DNA of 21,676 nucleotides, from contig JAKQKW010000273.1 of NCBI GenBank assembly GCA_029560455.1, positions 1-21,676 on the forward strand, written 5' to 3'. Below are positions 1-8,379 of the stretch, one piece after another (position 1 is the first letter of the stretch; every line of letters starts with the position of its first letter). This DNA comes from Candidatus Rifleibacteriota bacterium. GTDB taxonomy: Bacteria; Riflebacteria; Ozemobacteria; Ozemobacterales; Ozemobacteraceae. The notes beneath the pieces were generated by a model that did not search any database, was not told the DNA's origin, and saw only the letters and a program-made list of their open reading frames with translations. The position numbers and the translations under genes were made by a program.

Positions 1-348
1 GCCTGCGATGCCGGGGTGCTGTCACTCGGCTATTGCCCTTTTCGCGGCATCATCGCCGGCAGTAACCTCAATGCTGCCGGCACCGGCAACCCGCAGGCCA
101 TCAAAGAATTCTTTTCTGACTGCAATACGACGAAGTTTCCATGGAAAGCCACCAGTGTCGATTCGAGCACCGGCAAATTTGCGGTAACCGATTTCAAGGT
201 CATCAGCGCCTTTACTAACCCAGGTGAACGGCAACTGGTGATTTCGGCTCAAATAAAGGCTCTCGGTGAGGCCACCCTTAACCGTGGCAAAATGGAAACC
301 CGCAAGGAAGAAATGATCAAAACCGTTAAACTGACCAGGGAAAACTGA
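1..348 (+). CDS. C-terminal part of an exported/pilin-like protein (5' truncated)
   Basis: The reading frame is open from base 1 to TGA 346-348, so the true start lies left of the window; a GTG at 16 is only an internal codon. The visible 115 residues begin ACDAGVLSLGYC and are mostly hydrophilic. They contain two Cys near the start, Gly/Asn-rich stretches and a charged C-terminus (METRKEEMIKTVKLTREN). There is no visible membrane helix; one may lie in the missing N-terminus. The mix of small residues resembles the C-terminal part of pilin-like or TadE/G-like secreted proteins, but I do not recognise a family. The stop abuts the next gene, whose SD and start lie within 20 nt, so the two are probably co-transcribed. 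Confidence 0.6.
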   Translation, partial: ACDAGVLSLGYCPFRGIIAGSNLNAAGTGNPQAIKEFFSDCNTTKFPWKATSVDSSTGKFAVTDFKVISAFTNPGERQLVISAQIKALGEATLNRGKMETRKEEMIKTVKLTREN

Positions 349-365
349 TGTACCAGGGAGGAAGT

Positions 366-2945
366 ATGTTTCGAAAACAAATCTTTGCTGCGATCGCTAT
401 GATTGCCATGACGGTGCCGGCTCTTCTGGCCTGCTCGCTGCCTGCCGAGCCATGCGCTGCAATCGTGCCGATAAATGCTGCCGCAAGTGGCATGAAACTG
501 GTGCAGGACGGTAACACTTTCTTTTATGTGGTTCCACAGGGCACCTCGGCGCAATTCAAGGTCGTCTGGGATCCGGCCGCCCACAACACTGGCGGCGCCC
601 TTGAAAAAGACAAATACGAGTGGTGCACCAAAGCCGGCATCGCCTTCGAAAGCGGCACGGATTCACCAAACGGCTATGGCTATTTCCCGATTCAGGCCAT
701 GGCCGATTTTTTCACCGTGCAGGGCAACCGTGGCAGCATTCAGGAAGCATTTGCGCGCGAAACCGGCATGTCGACCGGCAACAGTTTTCTGCCCTCGATC
801 GGCGGCGCCTATATGATTTTTTCAGGGTTCGTCAAAGCCGGGCAGCAGGGCAAACTAACCACGCTCGGCGGCACTTCGAACGAATACCCGGATACCGGCG
901 TGGCCAAAATAGTATCAATGTCAGATACACCGGTAACCAGCGCCATCGACAATAATTTTCCGAATGTTGGCTGGATGACGCAACAGATACCGATTACCGC
1001 CGACGCGCCGCCCGAAATGCTTACCGTCTACCGTAAAGGTGACGAAGCCTGCGTTATCAGTGCAGAAGGCCTGTTGATCGAAGAACTCGAAATGAAAATC
1101 ACCGATCTGCAACCTACAGATTACAAAGCTTTTATCCGCACCGGCAACCCAGGTGCCGAAATCGAAGTGCAGTCAAACCCGGCTATCATCTGGAGTGCGA
1201 CCGGCGAAGACGGTACCCCCGGGCCCGACTTTCAGGTCACCTTCAATACCCCGAGTTTTAATGGCAACCCCGATGAATCACGCATTCAGCTGAAAGTCTG
1301 GTCACCTGGCGCCGGCTACGAAGTCAGTAACATGTTCTGGGCCTGGAAAGAAGCAGTTTACAAGAAGTCATCGAAGCGCGTCGTCACCCAGCCCGAAGTT
1401 CGCAATGCCAGCGGCGTCGTTGTGGTGCCAGAGAAGGCCGAAATCCGTGAAGTCTGGCTGCCCGACGGCAATCGCATGTGCAGTGAAGAAGTCATGATCA
1501 AGCTTGTCAAACCGGCGACCGAAGCCGGTTCTACCGATTTCATCGTTTACGATAACAAAAGCCCGATCGCTTCAGACTTCAAGATCACTGCCGCCGACAA
1601 GTTTTTTCAGCCCACCGGCCCGACCACCTTCGATTTTAAAATGAAACTGCTCGATACCAACCCGTTCATCGACAAGGCCTTTTCGACCCAGATCGGCGAT
1701 GTCGCGCTCGCGCAGGGTGCCGACCGCCTCGATCTGCAGGTTTACTACACCTACCCCCTTTACGAATACAGTGCCGCAGCTTGCCCGAACATCAGCCAGC
1801 TGAAGTCTGAAAACGTCGGCCTCGCTGACCTCGACAACACCGAGGGCAAACCCAGCTTCAAAAGCTTCAGACACGAAACCCGCTGGGCCTGGAAAAAAGC
1901 CGAAGTCGCTAACCTCAGTATCGGCGCCGCAAATCAGATCAACGGTTCCACCGGCAAAAAGGCCGGTGCCACCACTGAAATCAGCGGCAAGCTTACCATC
2001 AAACAGCCACGCCCCTGGCACGAATGCAACGAAGGCTCGGGTAAAAGCTCCCCTGAGCCGATTTTCAAGGTTATTGCCATCAGCAAAGATTCTGCCGGGA
2101 ACGCCATCGAGCAGCACGAAGCTGTTAAGAATGCCGTCGGTGAGAGCAAAATCGCCGAAACGGCCAATCCTGACGCCGGCTCGACCGAATTTGCCTTCAA
2201 CCCGGCTGATGGCGCCAAACTCAACCCGGGCGACCTGCCCGATCAGGTAAGTGCCGACGGCATCGATAAATCACGCTGGAGCAATGTCGAACAGCTCAAA
2301 GTTAAAGACGAAATCGGCCCCGAAATTCAGGTGGTCGTCTTCGATACACGCACCAATCGCTGCCATATCTATGGCACAAAAAAGAACGTTGCCGCCGGTT
2401 TCTCTGAATTTGGCGCCGCCGGCCTCAAAGAAGATTATTCGACCGGCGACGTGCCCTATCTCGGCAAAGAAAGCGAAATCAGCACCGCCCACCAGCTGAC
2501 CGACCTTGGCGATATAAACGCCCTGTTCGATCGCTACCTGCAGGGCCCCGACGCGGTTTCGACCATTACCGACGACAGCCAGAAAGGCTTTGTCTGCCAG
2601 CAGAACAACCGTCTGGTCTTCTACATCAGGGCATTAGACAATATCAACGGTTACAAGCCCGACAAATCGTTCGGCATTCAGTCACTCGCTTACGAGCTGA
2701 CCGACAAAGCGGGCGTCGTGAAAAACGCCTCGATTTCGCCAACTGCAATGCTCGACCCGATCGAGCATGTGTTCAGGTTCGAAAACGTCGATGACAGCGG
2801 CGCCATCAACCCGGAATATTCGCTCAAGGTCACTGCCGCCGATCAGTCAGGCAATCAGCGCGAATTCAAACTCGCGATTGCGGTCATGGGCCGAAAACTC
2901 GATATCAGAACGCTCGAAGAACGCCGCAACCGCGTCGAAGATTAA
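366..2945 (+). CDS. Large putative lipoprotein with repeated beta-rich domains, unknown function
   Basis: 859 aa. I chose ATG 366 because GGGAGG lies at 356-361; an in-frame ATG at 348 overlaps the previous stop but lacks its own SD. The N-terminus (MFRKQIFAAIAMIAMTVPALLAC) is a signal peptide ending in LLAC, consistent with a lipobox, though ordinary signal peptidase cleavage is also possible. The rest reads as several Ig-like or beta-sandwich segments. A Trp motif occurs twice (FWAWKEA near residue 324, RWAWKKA near 506), each time after a strand of similar pattern (RIQLKVWSPGAGYEVS; RLDLQVYYTYPLYEYS), suggesting an internal duplication. The C-terminal strand pattern (SLKVTAADQSGNQREFKLAI) is also Ig-like. 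Likely a surface or periplasmic protein, perhaps linked to the upstream exported protein. No family recognised. Confidence 0.85.
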   Translation: MFRKQIFAAIAMIAMTVPALLACSLPAEPCAAIVPINAAASGMKLVQDGNTFFYVVPQGTSAQFKVVWDPAAHNTGGALEKDKYEWCTKAGIAFESGTDSPNGYGYFPIQAMADFFTVQGNRGSIQEAFARETGMSTGNSFLPSIGGAYMIFSGFVKAGQQGKLTTLGGTSNEYPDTGVAKIVSMSDTPVTSAIDNNFPNVGWMTQQIPITADAPPEMLTVYRKGDEACVISAEGLLIEELEMKITDLQPTDYKAFIRTGNPGAEIEVQSNPAIIWSATGEDGTPGPDFQVTFNTPSFNGNPDESRIQLKVWSPGAGYEVSNMFWAWKEAVYKKSSKRVVTQPEVRNASGVVVVPEKAEIREVWLPDGNRMCSEEVMIKLVKPATEAGSTDFIVYDNKSPIASDFKITAADKFFQPTGPTTFDFKMKLLDTNPFIDKAFSTQIGDVALAQGADRLDLQVYYTYPLYEYSAAACPNISQLKSENVGLADLDNTEGKPSFKSFRHETRWAWKKAEVANLSIGAANQINGSTGKKAGATTEISGKLTIKQPRPWHECNEGSGKSSPEPIFKVIAISKDSAGNAIEQHEAVKNAVGESKIAETANPDAGSTEFAFNPADGAKLNPGDLPDQVSADGIDKSRWSNVEQLKVKDEIGPEIQVVVFDTRTNRCHIYGTKKNVAAGFSEFGAAGLKEDYSTGDVPYLGKESEISTAHQLTDLGDINALFDRYLQGPDAVSTITDDSQKGFVCQQNNRLVFYIRALDNINGYKPDKSFGIQSLAYELTDKAGVVKNASISPTAMLDPIEHVFRFENVDDSGAINPEYSLKVTAADQSGNQREFKLAIAVMGRKLDIRTLEERRNRVED

Positions 2946-4651
2946 AGCAGACCGCGATTCTGCAGCCAGTCAAGCCAGCCGGAGGTTTTATCAAGAACCC
3001 CCGGTTTTGCTGTACTGAGGGTTCGCCCCAGCCCTGCCTGCCGCTGCAGCCGGATTTCATTCGCAGCCACACCGGCGGCTGCCAGAGCAACAACCTTGAG
3101 GGGAGCTAGCTGCCCGGCTTCACGGGCCCAGCGGTAATGAATATTCTCACAGAAAGCAGCATCGATACTCCCGGCGAGCTGCCGACAGTCAGCATCTGTG
3201 ATCTTACAAGCCCCTGCGGCACCGGCAAGAAAGAGACAATAATACGGCAATGCCGGCAATTCAGGCTTTTCTGGCGCCAGCCAGCTGCCGGCAAAGTCTG
3301 CCGCAAGCCGGGCAACGACCTCTTTTACCTGAGCCGAACTGAGCTTTTCGCCAACCAGATCAGATACGAAAGCTTCTTTGCCGACAAAGGCCAGACAGGG
3401 CAGATTCCGCCACCAGCCGCGCATTTCAATAATGTCATGCAGGCGATAACGGTAGAGACCGCCGGCAGTGGTCATCAGCACCCGGTAGCGCTGCCCGCTT
3501 ACCAGCTCATGCGCCAGTCTGATTGCGCCCACGCCGGTCTCACCCTCTTCAAATTCAAAGAATGCCGACCTTGCAGCGAGAACCGGTGCCGGTGCCCCGA
3601 CCATCGGTATGGTTACCGGGCCCTCAGTCGCCAGCAGCCCCTTTGTCTGAAATGCCGCGTCAGGGAAAAAGCTGCGCAGATATTCAGCCCCGGCGCCGGC
3701 TTCTGCCTCCGACCAGCTCGAAATCAATGCCAACTTCGGCCAGAGCTGCCGGGTAAAACCGACGCGGTCACCATTTTCAAACAATCTGAACGCTTCGATA
3801 AGAGCTTTCCCGCGGCCAGGCAAAGGCTTGCCCACATACAGCAGCAGAGCCGGGTCATTCAGTTCAGACGCAGATAAAAAAGCCGGGCGACAGGTGCCGT
3901 TTTCGAGATCATCGGCGAGCGATGCAAGCCATTCGCCGCATTGTGAGAACAGCGCCGTAAAAAGCGTCGGGTTCCAGAGAGAAATCAGGCGCATCTGCGA
4001 GTGGCGCAGCAGGCAAAGCAAGGTTACGTATTTCCAGACGGCCGGATTGCTGAGACTGGAAGCTTCTTCAGGAACCACAGTCACCAGGCCGATCAGCGGC
4101 TTTGCCCAGGCACCAAAATAATCTGAATCGGCGGCGAAGCCAATTGGCACACCGCCGGCGGTCATTCTTTTCTCAGACGTTCTTGGCGAAACCACCCAGT
4201 AGGCCGGGCCACCCCAGAGACTGCCGAAATGAGAAAACAGGTCGAAGAGCCATGGGTGCAGAGCCCGGTTGAAAGCCCTCTGCAGACCGGCAGTATAAGG
4301 AATCAGCCGATTCGGGCCCGAAGTGCCGCTCGTCTCTTCGAACATTCTCACCTGGTCACCGGTCAGAACACGCTCCTTACCGGCGGCGATAAGATCGATA
4401 TATGGCTTGAGATCGTCATAATCGTGCACTTTGACTCTGGCGCAGAACTCGTCTGCGTTGCCGATCGTGGCAAAATCATGCTGGCGGCCAAAGTCGGTCT
4501 GAATGGCATTCTGCAGCAGTTCAAGCAAAACCCGGTTTTGCACCCTGGCAAGACTGCTGTTGGCAGCACGCCTGAATTCCATTGCGCCACCAAGGCAGGT
4601 GCCCATCCAGATACCCTGAACCAGGCCCGTTGCAAGTCTGAAACCTGTCAT
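2942..4651 (-). CDS. GH3-family acyl-adenylate ligase (amide synthetase-like)
   Basis: 569 aa, a normal length for the GH3 (auxin-responsive promoter) family of ANL adenylating enzymes. GH3 enzymes activate a carboxylic acid with ATP and transfer the acyl group, typically to an amino acid. Visible motifs: the ATP/phosphate loop ETSGTSGPNRLIP (residues 106-118), the ATEG adenylation motif (341-344), and TTAGGLYRYRLHD (394-406), whose final Asp corresponds to the ribose-binding Asp. The EKLSS segment near 435 matches the start of the mobile C-terminal domain. The start ATG shares one base with the preceding gene's stop (TGATG), so translation is probably coupled. It is the last gene of a four-gene operon with a radical SAM enzyme and two acyltransferase-like proteins. 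The substrate is unknown. Its stop overlaps the stop of the convergent lipoprotein gene. Confidence 0.9.
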   Translation of the reverse strand: MTGFRLATGLVQGIWMGTCLGGAMEFRRAANSSLARVQNRVLLELLQNAIQTDFGRQHDFATIGNADEFCARVKVHDYDDLKPYIDLIAAGKERVLTGDQVRMFEETSGTSGPNRLIPYTAGLQRAFNRALHPWLFDLFSHFGSLWGGPAYWVVSPRTSEKRMTAGGVPIGFAADSDYFGAWAKPLIGLVTVVPEEASSLSNPAVWKYVTLLCLLRHSQMRLISLWNPTLFTALFSQCGEWLASLADDLENGTCRPAFLSASELNDPALLLYVGKPLPGRGKALIEAFRLFENGDRVGFTRQLWPKLALISSWSEAEAGAGAEYLRSFFPDAAFQTKGLLATEGPVTIPMVGAPAPVLAARSAFFEFEEGETGVGAIRLAHELVSGQRYRVLMTTAGGLYRYRLHDIIEMRGWWRNLPCLAFVGKEAFVSDLVGEKLSSAQVKEVVARLAADFAGSWLAPEKPELPALPYYCLFLAGAAGACKITDADCRQLAGSIDAAFCENIHYRWAREAGQLAPLKVVALAAAGVAANEIRLQRQAGLGRTLSTAKPGVLDKTSGWLDWLQNRGLL

Positions 4652-5376
4652 CAGCTCTTCAAAAGCCTTTTAACAAATGGTTTGAAGTTTTCCCAGCTGA
4701 GACGGGTAATGCAGGCGAGCTCATCACCGGCATCGTGACCGGGGTTCTTCTGCAGGAAAAAAGCGATGTGCTGATTCTGCAGGCGTTCCTGTGCCGGTTC
4801 GCTGATGCCGGCCCGCAGCGGCGTCGGATTCTTCAGCCTGACAATACCGGTATCGGGGTTGTAATCTTCGGCAAAAAGCTTCCGGGCGGCCAGATCGAGA
4901 ATATTTTGCATTGCCGCCGGTGTTTCGCGGTCAAAACATGGAAAAAATTCATTGAAATAAGCCGGCAGAAACCGGTAAGTTCGGTAACCACTCGAAATTA
5001 GAAACCAGTAGAGCGGTTTGTCGCCGGATGCCTGCAGTGTTTCATACATAAAGCGGCCCCAGACTCGCGGCAGTTCAAGGCTGCCCCAGAAATCGGGGTG
5101 TATGATTGTGTCACCGCTGAAAAGCACTCTGAATTCATCTTTGTCGGCGCACAGGTCGTAAATGGCGACCGAAGTGAAGCCACGCAGCTTTTTCTGTCCG
5201 TCTTCAAGCAGTATTACAGTATTTTTGCGCGCCAGATCAGCTAAAAAAGGAGCCTTTTCGACCTCATAAAATTCTGACATCAGAGCGAACATGGCTTCTT
5301 TTACAGCAGTATCGAGCTGCTGAACAGTCTGAGTGCGGCCATACAGGGTTCTGCCTGGTAAATTGTCGCTGGTCAT
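4651..5376 (-). CDS. GNAT-like acyltransferase-fold protein
   Basis: 241 aa. The central part (residues 50-140) has an acyltransferase-like strand/helix order: a strand with charged turn (TVILLEDGQKKLRGFTSVAIY), a strand leading into a conserved-looking FSGDTIIHPDFWG (87-98), then a helix, and PLYWFLISSGYRTYRFLPAYF (121-141). This arrangement recalls GNAT N-acetyltransferases, but the standard Q/RxxGxG/A acetyl-CoA loop is not obvious, so enzymatic activity is unproven. No signal peptide or membrane helix is seen. It overlaps the upstream GNAT gene by 4 nt (ATGA) and the GH3 gene by 1 nt, showing tight co-expression. It may load, modify or recognise the product made by its neighbours. Confidence 0.8.
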   Translation of the reverse strand: MTSDNLPGRTLYGRTQTVQQLDTAVKEAMFALMSEFYEVEKAPFLADLARKNTVILLEDGQKKLRGFTSVAIYDLCADKDEFRVLFSGDTIIHPDFWGSLELPRVWGRFMYETLQASGDKPLYWFLISSGYRTYRFLPAYFNEFFPCFDRETPAAMQNILDLAARKLFAEDYNPDTGIVRLKNPTPLRAGISEPAQERLQNQHIAFFLQKNPGHDAGDELACITRLSWENFKPFVKRLLKS

Positions 5377-6563
5377 AGGGCCCCAAGATTGGCAAGATGC
5401 AAAGGTCGGCCGGCAAATTCATGTTTGCCGGTTTCCGGCCAGAATACCTGATATATGATACTCCAGTACGGCAGAAAAAATACACTATTTATCGCCGCCA
5501 GCGCCGGAAATTTTTCGGCCATGCCAAGTGCCGCGAACATGGCACCCCGCTTTTTCGCTTCCTCGCAGACCGCTCTGATCAGAACCGGCATCACCATGCT
5601 TTCGAGGCCAGGCTCGGCCGCCCAGGGGTCGAGCAACACAAAGTCTACGCGCCCTCCGACTCCGGGAACCGGACAACGCCCCACCAGCATTTCGATAGAC
5701 CGCCAGAGCCTCTGCGCCAGCGCAAGAGGTCGACAAAGGTGATGCACGACGATCTGCCGGTAATGCTGCTGGTTCCAGATCCCGATCGCCCCGACCAGTT
5801 CGTCACCGGCAAAAACCCCGATCATGTCCTCAATTTTCAAACCGAAAAAACCGCGCAGACTACCGTCAGATTCGATTCGATCAACATAAGGCGCGCCCTC
5901 ATTGCGGTGCCCGGCACGCGCAAACAAGGCCACCAGCGCTGGCAGATCGCTGTTCTGCAGCATGCGGTGCGCAAACGTGCCCGGTTGCTGCGAACGGTAT
6001 TTCTGCGGCCAGCGGCGACCAGGGCCAGACAAAGGAATAAGGGCCGTCAGATAGCGTGAGACCTGCTGATAAACCGGCATGCCACCGCCAGCGCGTTCAG
6101 CTTCGAGCAACTGGCGGGCATAGTGATTTTCTTCGAGAATTGAAGTAAGAGTCACCGGCAGAGGCCGGTCAGCAAATATTTCGCGAAAGGCCCGATAACC
6201 CCGCAGCAAAAACGACCCACCTCTAATATCTGGGTGGAACCGCAGATGATGCAGATACCCGATGTCGGCCGCCTGCCCGCCGAGATATGCCCGGCGCACC
6301 GACCTGATGCCGAGACCGGCCAGCGTTGCAAAGCCTCGCGGCTGAATGAGAACAAGGTCATGCAGGTTTCCGAATGCGTTTAGAGCGGTAAAAAAAGAGG
6401 GTTCGGTCTGGTAATCGAGACCGATGAAACTGGCCGGCATCTGGCAGATACGGCCAAGATCGCGAATTTGAGCATCGAGACCGGCAAGCTCGGACAAAAG
6501 CTCTGCATCTGCACGGTCAGAAGCGAAGGTAAATTTTTCGACCGGCCCGGGCGACTTGCGCAT
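5373..6563 (-). CDS. GNAT-family N-acyltransferase-like protein
   Basis: 396 aa from ATG 6563, which overlaps the upstream stop as TGATG; a GTG three bases upstream (6566) is an alternative. The N-terminal half has a GNAT-like core: ADIGYLHHLRFHPDIRGGS (residues 99-117) gives the strand, then the R-x-x-G-type acetyl-CoA pyrophosphate loop and the following helix (FLLRGYRAFREIF), then an N-rich strand/turn (SILEENHYARQLLEAERAG). The C-terminal half has a second strand series with VDFVLLDPW and a helix (MVMPVLIRAVCEEAKKRGAMF), so the protein may hold two related acyltransferase folds. It is cytosolic by sequence. It sits second in the radical SAM/GNAT/GNAT-like/GH3 operon. The acyl acceptor cannot be predicted. 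Confidence 0.8.
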   Translation of the reverse strand: MRKSPGPVEKFTFASDRADAELLSELAGLDAQIRDLGRICQMPASFIGLDYQTEPSFFTALNAFGNLHDLVLIQPRGFATLAGLGIRSVRRAYLGGQAADIGYLHHLRFHPDIRGGSFLLRGYRAFREIFADRPLPVTLTSILEENHYARQLLEAERAGGGMPVYQQVSRYLTALIPLSGPGRRWPQKYRSQQPGTFAHRMLQNSDLPALVALFARAGHRNEGAPYVDRIESDGSLRGFFGLKIEDMIGVFAGDELVGAIGIWNQQHYRQIVVHHLCRPLALAQRLWRSIEMLVGRCPVPGVGGRVDFVLLDPWAAEPGLESMVMPVLIRAVCEEAKKRGAMFAALGMAEKFPALAAINSVFFLPYWSIIYQVFWPETGKHEFAGRPLHLANLGAL

Positions 6564-7921
6564 CACCTTTTAAAATCAGCCAGCAGGTGGTTTTCTTCGG
6601 GCAGCCCGAGCGGAATGCCGAATTTTTCGTCGACCTCGCGGCGGCCGTAATAATTCTGAGTCAGAAACAGCGCCAGAGTCGAAAGACTCTGCATATTGGT
6701 CATTGGCGCCAGAGCGCGTCTGATGATCGACTTCGTCGAGTAAAATTTGCGCCGGTAGTGGCGGCAGGTTTCGGCAAGCTCGCCAGGCGGCAGCATCTGC
6801 GGCCGGTATGGTACCTGACCGAAGCGAAAACTCTCTTCGAGCCACCAGGCGTCAGAAATCATGCGCCCCTGCCCTGCCAGCTTCGCATAGAGCGGCGTAC
6901 CGGGGAAAGGCACGAGATGGTTGAAAGCCACGAGAAAAAACTGATGCTTCATGGCGAATTTGAGGGTGCGCGGGAAAGAACTGACATCGTCGCCGTCTAC
7001 CCCGAAAAGGAAGGTAGCATAAACGCAGATATGATTCTGCTTAAGCAGTGCCAGCGAACGTTCGTAGAGCTCGACCGATTCATTGCTCTTCTTGTTCAGC
7101 GTGTTGAGAAGGTCAGAGCGAAGCGATTCAAACCCGATCAGAACCCCGACACAGCCGGCATCAGCCATCGCCTTGACCAAAGCCGGGTCGGCGGCGGCTT
7201 CGACGCTGATCTGGGTGACCCATTTCACATTCAGGGGCTGCAAGGCCCGGCACAAAGCAAAAACCGCTTCGGGGTTGGCGGCAATGTTGTCATCGATGAG
7301 AAAAACGATTTTCTGGCCGGTGCGCCTGATTTCTTCGGCGACTTCTTCGGGTGGTCTGAAATAGTGGCGCCCTTTTGCAAAAACCGTGATCGAGCAGAAA
7401 GAGCAATGGTGCGAACAGCCGCGTGAAAACTCGACAAGCGCCAGCGGCAGGTATTTTTTGTCGGCATAAACTTCACGTTTCGGGAAAACACCGCGCCACG
7501 GAAAATCAAACGAGCCATTATAGCGTTTCTGCAGGCGGCCGGCAGCCGCATCGGCAAGCACTCCGGACCAGACTCCCTCGGCTGGCCCGACCACGATCGC
7601 GTCAGCGTGCTTTTCGACTTCGTCAGGGCAGAGGCTGGCATGGTAACCGCCCATGACCACCTTTACGCCGCGTTTCTGGTAGGCAGCGGCGATCTGATAG
7701 GCGCGTCTGGCAGTATAGGTTTCGACGGTGATACCGACAAGATCGGCCGGAACGTCAGGATCGATAGGCTCGATGCGGTCATCCTGAATCGTGATCTGCC
7801 AGTCATCAGGGGTAAGAGATGCAAGAACAGCAAGAACCAGGGGTTCCATCTGCCAGGTGGCAATATATTTCTGGCCGGGTTTGCGCCCAATCGACGGCAT
7901 GATCAGGGTAAGCTTCTTCAT
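6563..7921 (-). CDS. B12-binding-domain radical SAM protein
   Basis: 452 aa. Residues 1-130 match the Rossmann-like cobalamin-binding domain seen in many radical SAM enzymes (DLVGITVETYTARRAYQIA; VVMGGYHASLCPDE; ADAIVVGPAEG). The DxHxxG ligand motif is missing, as in many members of this class. The radical SAM cluster is C169-x3-C173-x2-C176 (FSRGCSHHCSFC), followed by FLIDDNIAANPE and VGFESL, typical of the SAM barrel. The C-terminus has no recognisable accessory cluster. Such enzymes start radical chemistry (methylation, thioether formation, ring changes) on metabolites or peptides. It is the first gene of a four-gene operon with a sigma70-like promoter and hairpin leader upstream. Possible SD: GGTGGA eight bases before ATG 7921. 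Confidence 0.92.
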   Translation of the reverse strand: MKKLTLIMPSIGRKPGQKYIATWQMEPLVLAVLASLTPDDWQITIQDDRIEPIDPDVPADLVGITVETYTARRAYQIAAAYQKRGVKVVMGGYHASLCPDEVEKHADAIVVGPAEGVWSGVLADAAAGRLQKRYNGSFDFPWRGVFPKREVYADKKYLPLALVEFSRGCSHHCSFCSITVFAKGRHYFRPPEEVAEEIRRTGQKIVFLIDDNIAANPEAVFALCRALQPLNVKWVTQISVEAAADPALVKAMADAGCVGVLIGFESLRSDLLNTLNKKSNESVELYERSLALLKQNHICVYATFLFGVDGDDVSSFPRTLKFAMKHQFFLVAFNHLVPFPGTPLYAKLAGQGRMISDAWWLEESFRFGQVPYRPQMLPPGELAETCRHYRRKFYSTKSIIRRALAPMTNMQSLSTLALFLTQNYYGRREVDEKFGIPLGLPEENHLLADFKR

Positions 7922-7986
7922 GTTGTTCCACCAGCTTTAAAATTAAGCCGCTCTGCCGATCGGGTCTCTCAGAGGTCAGCTGCAGT

Positions 7987-8007
7987 GTTCCCGGTTTTTG
8001 AGGGAAC
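7987..8007 (-). other. Leader hairpin upstream of the radical SAM operon
   Basis: GTTCCC (7987-7992) and GGGAAC (8002-8007) are a perfect 6-bp inverted repeat around a 9-nt loop. It lies about 10-30 nt downstream of the predicted start site (near 8015) and roughly 65 nt before the radical SAM start codon. It would fold in the leader RNA of the minus-strand operon. No riboswitch class is recognised; in particular no B12-box consensus was seen. It may stabilise the transcript or take part in attenuation. No T-run follows it, so it is not a standard terminator. Confidence 0.4.
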
Positions 8008-8021
8008 TTCGTCTGGCCTTA

Positions 8022-8050
8022 AGCATAACCGAATTCAGCGGAAATTGCAA
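8022..8050 (-). promoter_or_regulatory. Sigma70-like promoter of the radical SAM/GH3 operon
   Basis: On the minus strand, TTGCAA (8045-8050) and TATGCT (8022-8027) are separated by exactly 17 nt. That is a good -35/-10 pair. Transcription would start near 8015, leaving a leader of about 95 nt before ATG 7921. It is the best promoter match in the intergenic region. Confidence 0.5.
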
Positions 8051-8300
8051 AAAGGGGCCAAGATCACGAACCGTGTTTTCAGAAACTTCTGCACTGCTGC
8101 AGGCTGAAAGAAAACGCTGCATTGACACGAGCCTGCGAATTTTTGCGATCCCCCGTTTAACCTTTGCTATCAACATCTTATTTGCCTCGTTCGTCTAACC
8201 TTAACCGGTAAATTTCTGCATGTATATGCGCACCGCATTTTAGCAAAATTCATGCCAATGCACAATACCCTGAAAAATCTGCGATTCAGGCTATCTGAAA

Positions 8301-8379
8301 GGGCGCAACGGCAGGGGCACGACAAATTCTGCCAGATTTTCATACACTTCCTGCCAGAATTCAACCAGTGCACGCGCCC
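8301..8379 (-). other. Nested inverted repeats after srfC (possible 3' structure or terminator)
   Basis: Directly after the srfC stop codon, outer arms GGGCGC (8301-8306) and GCGCCC (8374-8379) enclose inner arms AATTCTGCCAG (8326-8336) and CTGCCAGAATT (8351-8361), which pair at 10 of 11 positions. A further 6-bp repeat, CCTGAA (8269-8274) and TTCAGG (8285-8290), follows on the transcript side. The structure is not followed by a clear U-tract. It may mark the 3' end of the srf operon by RNA folding or Rho-type termination. The rest of 7922-8379, apart from the promoter and leader hairpin, holds no convincing gene. Confidence 0.4.

Noticed and set aside
1572..2117. 181-aa ORF on the - strand
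   Set aside because: Antisense to the large lipoprotein gene; Gly/Phe/Val-rich composition typical of a shadow frame.
3137..3877. 246-aa ORF on the + strand
   Set aside because: Antisense to the GH3 gene, whose catalytic motifs are read from the other strand; no coherent protein pattern.
6587..7426. 279-aa ORF on the + strand
   Set aside because: Antisense shadow of the radical SAM gene.
7976..8373. Short ORFs of 66-67 codons on both strands in the gap between the two operons
   Set aside because: No RBS or recognisable domain; this stretch is better explained by promoter, leader and 3' structure.
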